Part shown: piece after piece, positions 59,317 to 64,000 of the stretch
Layout of the letters: each line of letters opens with the position of its first letter
Position numbering within the stretch: the stretch's first letter is position 1
Position numbers and translations under genes: made by a program
Assembly (NCBI RefSeq): GCF_900113865.1
Contig: NZ_FOQY01000004.1
Coordinates: 248,001-312,000 of the forward strand
Direction: 5' to 3'
DNA length: 64,000 bases
Source of the DNA: Streptosporangium canum
Lineage (GTDB): Bacteria > Actinomycetota > Actinomycetes > Streptosporangiales > Streptosporangiaceae
Notes under the pieces: model-generated
Databases searched by the model: none
What the model was told of the DNA's origin: nothing
Seen by the model: only the letters and a program-made list of their open reading frames with translations

Positions 59317-60045
59317 ATGCAGCAGCCCGTCACCGCTCCGCCGGTCCCTGAGCGCGTCCGCACACTGGCCGCCACCGCCGCCCCCACCCACGTGTCCCTC
59401 GCCGGCACGGCCCTACCCGCCATGCCCGCCAGGGGCGGCGTGGACGGCGCGGGGCGTCCGGTGCTGCTGGTGCTGCCGGGAGACCCGCTCTATGAGGTGC
59501 GTGAGGAGCCGGTGGTGACCGTCGACCTGACCGCGACCCGCTCCCTGGGCGGGCTCGAGCTCTCGCGCGGCCTGCTCAAGGTGCAGGGCTGGGTGCAGGC
59601 CGTACCGGCCGCCGAGGCGCGGGAGAGCGCGGTGGCGATCGCCGAGCGCTGCCCGGACGAGGCCCTGTTCGACGCGCTGGAGCGCGCCGACGGCCCCCGG
59701 CTGCTCCGCGTCGACGTCGGTCAGGTGATCTATCTCACCGGCCCCGAATCAGGGGTCCTGGACGCCGAGGAGTATCTCGACGCGGGCCCCGACCCGCTGA
59801 TGAGCGAGGCCGAGCGCATGCTCCACCACGTCAACGCCACCCACCGAGGGCAGTTGGAGACCGCGCTGCGCTCGATGCTCGCCGACCCGGTCTCCGAGGC
59901 GTGGCTCTGGGAGCTCGACCGCTTCGGCGCGACCATCCGCTCCGGCATCGACGACCCCACCCTGGTCCGCCTGCCCTGGCCCGCCCCCATCACCGACGCC
60001 GGCTCCCTGGAGCGGGCTCTACGCTGCCTGCTCTGCCACCACTGA
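59317..60045 (+). CDS. DUF2470 (HugZ-like) protein
   Basis: 242 residues from ATG 59317, behind AAGGAGAG; a TTG at 59281 is in frame but lies next to the iron box. The C-terminal part from about residue 165 (SEAERMLHHVNATHRGQLETALRSM in outline, WLWELDRFGATIR) matches the DUF2470 domain that follows the flavin-type barrel in haem-utilisation protein HugZ. The N-terminal part is a degenerate split barrel. With an iron box upstream it is a likely haem/iron-use protein. It ends in two CLLCHH residues that could bind metal. Confidence 0.85.
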   Translation: MQQPVTAPPVPERVRTLAATAAPTHVSLAGTALPAMPARGGVDGAGRPVLLVLPGDPLYEVREEPVVTVDLTATRSLGGLELSRGLLKVQGWVQAVPAAEARESAVAIAERCPDEALFDALERADGPRLLRVDVGQVIYLTGPESGVLDAEEYLDAGPDPLMSEAERMLHHVNATHRGQLETALRSMLADPVSEAWLWELDRFGATIRSGIDDPTLVRLPWPAPITDAGSLERALRCLLCHH

Positions 60046-60084
60046 CCGCGGCCCCCGCGCACGAGAAAGGGGACGGCCGAAGGA

Positions 60085-60217
60085 CAGGACCGGCCGAGAC
60101 GACGGGGGCGGCCGAGGTGGCAGGACCGGCCGAGGTGACGGGGGCGGGCGAGGTGACGGATCGCTTCCGGAGGAGACGGGGACACATGAGGTGACGGGCC
60201 GCTTCCGGAGGAGACGG
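60085..60217. repeat. minisatellite-like repeats in the gap before clpP
   Basis: A 36-bp unit occurs twice (60085-60120, 60121-60156; CAGGACCGGCCGAG...). It is followed by a 38-bp unit, once complete (60151-60188) and once partly (60189-60217), containing CGCTTCCGGAGGAGACGG. Nothing else is seen in the 300-bp gap 60046-60345. Confidence 0.75.
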
Positions 60218-60345
60218 CCCGCCAAGCCCTTGCCGGGGCCCGCCACCGGCCGTACGGCGAGCCCGCCCACCGCCGTCAGGAAAAACTCAATGCCATTCCA
60301 GGACACGCCTGAATTGAGCGAGAAGATTTCCTTGACAGCAAATGA

Positions 60346-60933
60346 CTAATTTGCCGAAGGGACCTCACTGGTCTTCCGGATAACCTCGTCGACCAGTCCG
60401 TAGTCCTTGGCCTCGGTGGCGGTGAACCAGCGGTCCCGGTCCCAGTCCTCCTCGATCTGCTCCAGCGGCTGGCCGGTGTGGAAGGCGATCCGCTCGCTCA
60501 TCATCTGCTTGGTGTAGAGCATCTGCTCGGCCTGGATGACGATGTCGCTGGCCGTGCCGCCGACGCCGCCGGACGGCTGGTGCATCATGATCCTGGCGTG
60601 CGGCAGCGCGTACCGCTTGCCCGGCGCGCCCGCGCAGAGCAGGAACTGCCCCATCGAGCCCGCCAGGCCCATACCGACGGTGGCGACGTCATTCGGGATG
60701 TACTGCATCACATCGTAGATCGCCATTCCGGCCGACACCGAGCCACCGGGCGAGTTGATATAGAGCCAGATGTCACTCCTGTCGTCCCCGGCGGACAACA
60801 GCAGCAACTCCCCGCAGATCCGGTTGGCCACCTCGTCGTTCACCTCGGTGCCGAGCACGACGATCCTCTTACGCAGCAACCGCTGGTACAGCGGGTCCTC
60901 GAACACGGGCTGTGGACCGGTCATCACTTTCAC
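60346..60933 (-). CDS. clpP: ATP-dependent Clp protease proteolytic subunit (orphan copy)
   Basis: 195 residues. The catalytic Ser is in GLAGSMGQFL, His in MHQPSGGVGG, Asp in WDRDRW; the N-terminal handle (YINSPGGSVSAGMAIYD) is intact. ClpP forms a barrel with ClpX or ClpC. Main clpP1P2 genes of actinomycetes stand in a pair before clpX; this one is alone, like the third ClpP (clpP3 type) of streptomycetes, which are used when the main pair is compromised. The start is ATG at 60933 or 60924 (MTGPQ). Confidence 0.93.
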   Translation of the reverse strand: MKVMTGPQPVFEDPLYQRLLRKRIVVLGTEVNDEVANRICGELLLLSAGDDRSDIWLYINSPGGSVSAGMAIYDVMQYIPNDVATVGMGLAGSMGQFLLCAGAPGKRYALPHARIMMHQPSGGVGGTASDIVIQAEQMLYTKQMMSERIAFHTGQPLEQIEEDWDRDRWFTATEAKDYGLVDEVIRKTSEVPSAN

Positions 60934-61136
60934 CTACCCCGAATCCAGAATTCACGAATGGAGAATCCCTGCGACCATAACGCGGTGCCACGCCACGGTT
61001 TCAGTCCGTTCGCTTTCAGCGCTTTCCGCTGACAGCGCAAAGCACGTGCATTCATTCACGGGTCCGCGACACGACCGGTTCAGGGGTGGGATCTGGGGTG
61101 GGGGGCGACCGGGCCGTGTGTGATGATGGCCGCACC

Positions 61137-61697
61137 ATGCCCGCGACCGTGCCCTTCCGCCTGGCCCGCACCTCGGCCTTCGCCGTGGTGTCCCTCGGGC
61201 TGGGCATGATCGCGCACGTGCTCGGTGGGGGCGTGATGCCTGCGTGGAGCGCGGCGGGCGGGCTCGCGCTGGCGTTCGCGGCGGCACTCCCGCTGACCGG
61301 GCGTGAACGCGGCACGGGGGTGATCCTGCCCCTCCTCGGGAGCACGCAGGTGGCACTGCATCTGCTGTTCTCCACGACGGCCCCGGCGGTCTCCCACGAG
61401 GCCCTCACCCACCCGCATTCAGGTCTGCTGCCGGGCCTCGCCATGCTGGTCATGCACGGCTGGGCGGTGGGACTGACCTCACTGTGGCTCGCCCGCGGCG
61501 AAGCCCTGCTCTGGGCGCTGCTGCGACGGCTCGGCGCCCGGCTCGGCCCGGTCCTCACCGGCGCCCCCTCCCCCGTGCCGGCGCCGCCCTCGGCGGTCGC
61601 GCACCCGGACGGGCCCGCCACGCTCCGTCCCTCCCCGCTCCGGCACGTGGTGAGCCGGCGAGGCCCGCCGGCGCCTCGCCCCGTCACGCCCTTCTGA
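61137..61697 (+). CDS. membrane protein paralogous to 26170-26724, copper context
   Basis: 186 residues, about four membrane helices (FAVVSLGLGMIAHVLGGGV and further). It matches the gene at 26170 in the same motifs: GRER, Q-x-ALHLLF, HPHSG, LVMHGW, WLARGEALLWALLR and LRHVVSRRGPP near the end. It is upstream of the PCu(A)C gene in the same direction, 271 bp before its start. The same gene type next to two different copper-protein families argues for a copper-related role. No ribosome binding site is clear before the ATG. Confidence 0.75.
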   Translation: MPATVPFRLARTSAFAVVSLGLGMIAHVLGGGVMPAWSAAGGLALAFAAALPLTGRERGTGVILPLLGSTQVALHLLFSTTAPAVSHEALTHPHSGLLPGLAMLVMHGWAVGLTSLWLARGEALLWALLRRLGARLGPVLTGAPSPVPAPPSAVAHPDGPATLRPSPLRHVVSRRGPPAPRPVTPF

Positions 61698-61968
61698 CCG
61701 GCCCGTTCCCGCGACGGCACCGTCCGCGTCCCGGAAGACCTCCGATGGGCTCGCCCGTTCCGCCGGCGACCCGTCCCCCGGCGACTTCCCAGCGGTCCTC
61801 TGACGACTTCCGGCGAGCTCGCCCTCCGACGGCCTGACGGGCCACCCGATCCGACGATCCCGGACCGCACGTGCGGTGCCGGGTGTCTCACCTGACCTCT
61901 CGGCGCCTTCCGGCGGCATGTCGAGCCCGGCTCCGGCCGCCGCGCCGTACACCTTGAAAGGCTTTTTC
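61698..61968. other. 271-bp gap with no gene
   Basis: GC-rich, with no clear terminator or operator that I could verify. It separates the membrane gene from the PCu(A)C gene. Confidence 0.4.
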
Positions 61969-62544
61969 ATGATCGTTCGTCGTGTTCTCTCCGCCGGCCT
62001 GCTGGCCGCCCTCGCCACCGCGTCGGTGAGCGCCTGCGGTGCGCAGTCCAGCGAGCAGCCCGTCGGGAAGGCGGCCGCACCGGCGGCCGCGAGCGCCCCC
62101 GCCACCGCCCCCGCCGCGGCCGACGCCGCTCCGCCCGTCGCGATCACCGATCCGTGGGTGAAGACCACCAAGAAGGGGATGAGCGCCGCCTTCGGCACCC
62201 TGGTCAACAACACCGACAGCGACATCACCGTCGTCTCCGGGGCCTCGCCGCTGTCGCCGAAGATCGAGCTGCACGAGGTGGTCGACGCCAAGGGGAAGAT
62301 GGTCATGCGGCCCAAGGAAGGCGGCTTCGTGATCCCCGCGCGGGGCACGCACCAGCTCCAGCCGGGCGGTGACCACATCATGCTGATGGGCGTCACCGAA
62401 GAGGTGAAGCCCGGCGCGCAGATCCCCTTCACCCTCACCCTCAAGGGCGGCGAGACCCTGGAGTTCACCGCGGTCGGCAAGGACTTCGCCGGCGGCAAGG
62501 AGGACTACCAGCCCGGCAAGGACATGAACAAGAGCCACGGCTGA
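61969..62544 (+). CDS. PCu(A)C copper chaperone lipoprotein
   Basis: 191 residues. A lipobox is present (LLAALATASVSAC with Cys at about residue 22), so it is anchored outside. The copper-binding motif is clear: HEVVDAKGKMVM and, 20 or so residues on, HQLQPGGDHIMLMG, the His-Met set of the H-x10-M-x21-H-x-M type. It delivers copper(I) to cytochrome oxidase or other cuproenzymes. It is followed by the DyP-type peroxidase 15 bp away, so the two are translated together. Confidence 0.93.
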   Translation: MIVRRVLSAGLLAALATASVSACGAQSSEQPVGKAAAPAAASAPATAPAAADAAPPVAITDPWVKTTKKGMSAAFGTLVNNTDSDITVVSGASPLSPKIELHEVVDAKGKMVMRPKEGGFVIPARGTHQLQPGGDHIMLMGVTEEVKPGAQIPFTLTLKGGETLEFTAVGKDFAGGKEDYQPGKDMNKSHG

Positions 62545-62559
62545 CCGAGGACACATCCC

Positions 62560-63786
62560 ATGCCAGACCCCCGACTGACACGCAGGGGACTCCTCGCGGG
62601 AGGCGCCGCCGCAGCGGCCGGCGCCCTCGCGGGGTGCGCCCCCGGACAGGTCGCCCTCTCCGGCCCGGCCGTCCCCCCCACCGCGCCGGAAACGGCTCCC
62701 CCGAGCTCCGGCGCCTCGGCAACCGAGCCCTTCCACGGCCCCCACCAGGCCGGGATCGCCACCGTCCCCCAGACCCACGCCGTGTTCGTCGGCCTGGACC
62801 TGCTGCCCGGCACCGGCCGCGAAGCCGTCGTGCGGATGATGCGCCTGCTCACCGACGACGCCCGCCGCCTGACCCAGGGCCGCCCCGCCCTGGCCGACAC
62901 CGAACCGGAACTGGCCGCGCCTCCCGCCCGGCTGACCGTCACCTTCGGCTTCGGCCCCGGCCTGTTCACCGCCGCCGGCGTCCAGGACCGGCGGCCGGCG
63001 TCGGTGACGCCCCTGCCGCCATTCGTGATCGACAAGCTGGACAAGCGGTGGGGCGGCGCGGACCTGCTGCTGCAGATCTGCGCCGACGACCCCGTCACCC
63101 TCGCCCACGCCCTGCGCATGACGGTCAAGGACGCCCGCTCCTTCGCCCGGGTGCGCTGGACCCAGCGGGGATTCCGCCGCAGCCCGCAGGCCGCGGCCCC
63201 CGGCACGACCCAGCGCAACCTCATGGGCCAGCTGGACGGGACCGTCAACCCCCAGCCCGGCACGCCCGACTTCGACCGGGCCGTATGGGTCGGCGACGGC
63301 CCGCGGTGGCTGCACGGCGGCACCACCCTGGTGCTGCGGCGCATCCACCTCGAACTGGAGACCTGGGACGCCGCCGACCGGGTGGCCAAGGAGTTCACCA
63401 TCGGCCGCCGCCTGGACACCGGCGCCCCGCTGACCGGGCACAGGGAGCGCGACGAGCCCGACTTCGACAGACTCAACGCGGTCGGCTTCCCCGTCATCTC
63501 CGAATACGCCCACATCCGCCGGGCCCACGTCACCGACCCGGGCATGCGGATCCTGCGCCGGGTCTACAACTACGACGAGGGCCTCACCCCCGAGGGACAC
63601 GCCGACTCCGGACTGCTGTTCGCCTCCTACCAGGCCGACATCGACCGGCAGTTCGTCCCCGTCCAGAAGAGACTGGCCGAGGCCGACCTGCTCAACGAGT
63701 GGACGACCCCCGTCGGATCAGCGGTCTTCGCCATCCCTCCCGGATGCGCACCCGGCGGATGGATAGGAGAGACCCTCCTGTCCTGA
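62560..63786 (+). CDS. Tat-exported DyP-type peroxidase
   Basis: 408 residues. The N-terminus has a twin-arginine motif (RLTRRGLLAGG) and then a Cys-containing AGC site, so it is likely a Tat-exported lipoprotein. DyP signatures are GQLDGTVNP (the GXXDG motif) near residue 225, FGFGPGLF, and RILRRVYNYDEG, with the haem His inferred nearby. This is the EfeB-like (type A) class, but EfeU and EfeO are not here; its partner is a PCu(A)C chaperone. It could act in copper or iron stress, or help oxidase assembly. Confidence 0.92.
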   Translation: MPDPRLTRRGLLAGGAAAAAGALAGCAPGQVALSGPAVPPTAPETAPPSSGASATEPFHGPHQAGIATVPQTHAVFVGLDLLPGTGREAVVRMMRLLTDDARRLTQGRPALADTEPELAAPPARLTVTFGFGPGLFTAAGVQDRRPASVTPLPPFVIDKLDKRWGGADLLLQICADDPVTLAHALRMTVKDARSFARVRWTQRGFRRSPQAAAPGTTQRNLMGQLDGTVNPQPGTPDFDRAVWVGDGPRWLHGGTTLVLRRIHLELETWDAADRVAKEFTIGRRLDTGAPLTGHRERDEPDFDRLNAVGFPVISEYAHIRRAHVTDPGMRILRRVYNYDEGLTPEGHADSGLLFASYQADIDRQFVPVQKRLAEADLLNEWTTPVGSAVFAIPPGCAPGGWIGETLLS

Positions 63787-63806
63787 CCCGCCCCTGTCCG
63801 GACCCG

Positions 63807-64000
63807 TCACCGTCCAGCCCCGTCGAGCAGGGCGGGCTGGGCGGTGACATCTGCCTGGGGTCGTGCTCCGCTCTGACGATCTGTCGGCCGCCTCGACATG
63901 AAATCCTGCCGCCACTGCTCGGCGGCCTGGACCAGGTTCTGGCTGACGTGCTCGAAGAACTGGCTCATGTCCTGCAGGCGGGCGCCGGCAGGAGTGGTGG
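63807..64000 (-). CDS. C-terminal end of an unknown protein (cut by the window)
   Basis: The frame is open from the window edge to the stop at 63807-63809. The last ~64 residues contain MSQFFEHVSQNLVQAAEQ, a helical segment, then an Arg-rich MSRRPTDRQSG and a short Ala/Pro tail. The helix is like an amphipathic coiled-coil piece. No identity can be given from this part. Its start lies beyond the window. Confidence 0.45.
   Translation of the reverse strand, partial: TTPAGARLQDMSQFFEHVSQNLVQAAEQWRQDFMSRRPTDRQSGARPQADVTAQPALLDGAGR

Noticed and set aside
60085..60217. CRISPR-like array
   Set aside because: Units are contiguous without unique spacers and there are only two of each kind; no cas genes.

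Overview
The window is high-GC actinomycete chromosome, most like Streptosporangiaceae (Streptosporangium/Nonomuraea type). The lineage is inferred from the gene content: mIHF-like and MbtH-like proteins, RamB-controlled isocitrate lyase, GpgS, AfsR/SARP regulation, FolP2, LytR-CpsA-Psr and F420-type oxidoreductase families, plus heavy GTG start use. No rRNA, tRNA, CRISPR array, intact insertion sequence or prophage was seen.

Layout. 0.4-5 kb: a secreted glycerophosphodiesterase, then a small hydroxamate-siderophore locus (MbtH-like, formyltransferase and ornithine N5-hydroxylase, divergent around a DtxR/IdeR-type iron box). No NRPS is in the window. 5-14 kb: methyltransferase, HxlR regulator with a divergent hydrolase, acyl-CoA dehydrogenase, GpgS, a CHAT-like protein, and the ramB/aceA glyoxylate pair. 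15-20 kb: two nucleoid proteins, an orphan ABC ATPase, a Ser/Thr kinase and an esterase. 21-25 kb: a four-gene unit with a DyP-type peroxidase, two unfamiliar proteins and a BASS transporter. 25-27.6 kb: an ABC-2 permease remnant, then a membrane protein with a YcnI-type copper protein.

27.7-33.7 kb is the most interesting segment. An AfsR/SARP regulator is divergent from a 26-residue basic peptide gene. Next come an intercistronic hairpin, a PqqD-like/M50 membrane protease and a TPR protein. Three repeats with an 11-bp period, the SARP-site layout, lie upstream of the peptide. It looks like a minimal peptide-processing or signalling system that I cannot match to a named class. 33.8-36.7 kb: a StyAB-type monooxygenase pair with an AraC regulator.

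37-43.7 kb: an ABC/LolA-like operon divergent from a two-component system over a symmetric CTGAGA repeat array, followed by two TetR genes made by tandem duplication and an MFS remnant. 43.8-52.9 kb: PLP lyase, FolP2, LysR, a zinc metallopeptidase, an LCP protein and a spermidine-synthase-like membrane protein. 53-60 kb: a leaderless-type subtilase with a small partner, a DrrAB exporter with its TetR, an F420-type oxidoreductase, a bacterial voltage-gated channel, and an extra ribosomal protein S4 divergent from a DUF2470 gene across an iron box. 60.3-64 kb: orphan ClpP, a second copy of the copper-associated membrane protein with a PCu(A)C lipoprotein and a Tat-type DyP peroxidase, and the end of an unknown gene.

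A recurring local feature is short tandem duplication at gene ends (formyltransferase, folP2, the TetR pair with the histidine kinase 3' end) and minisatellite-like repeats in several intergenic gaps.
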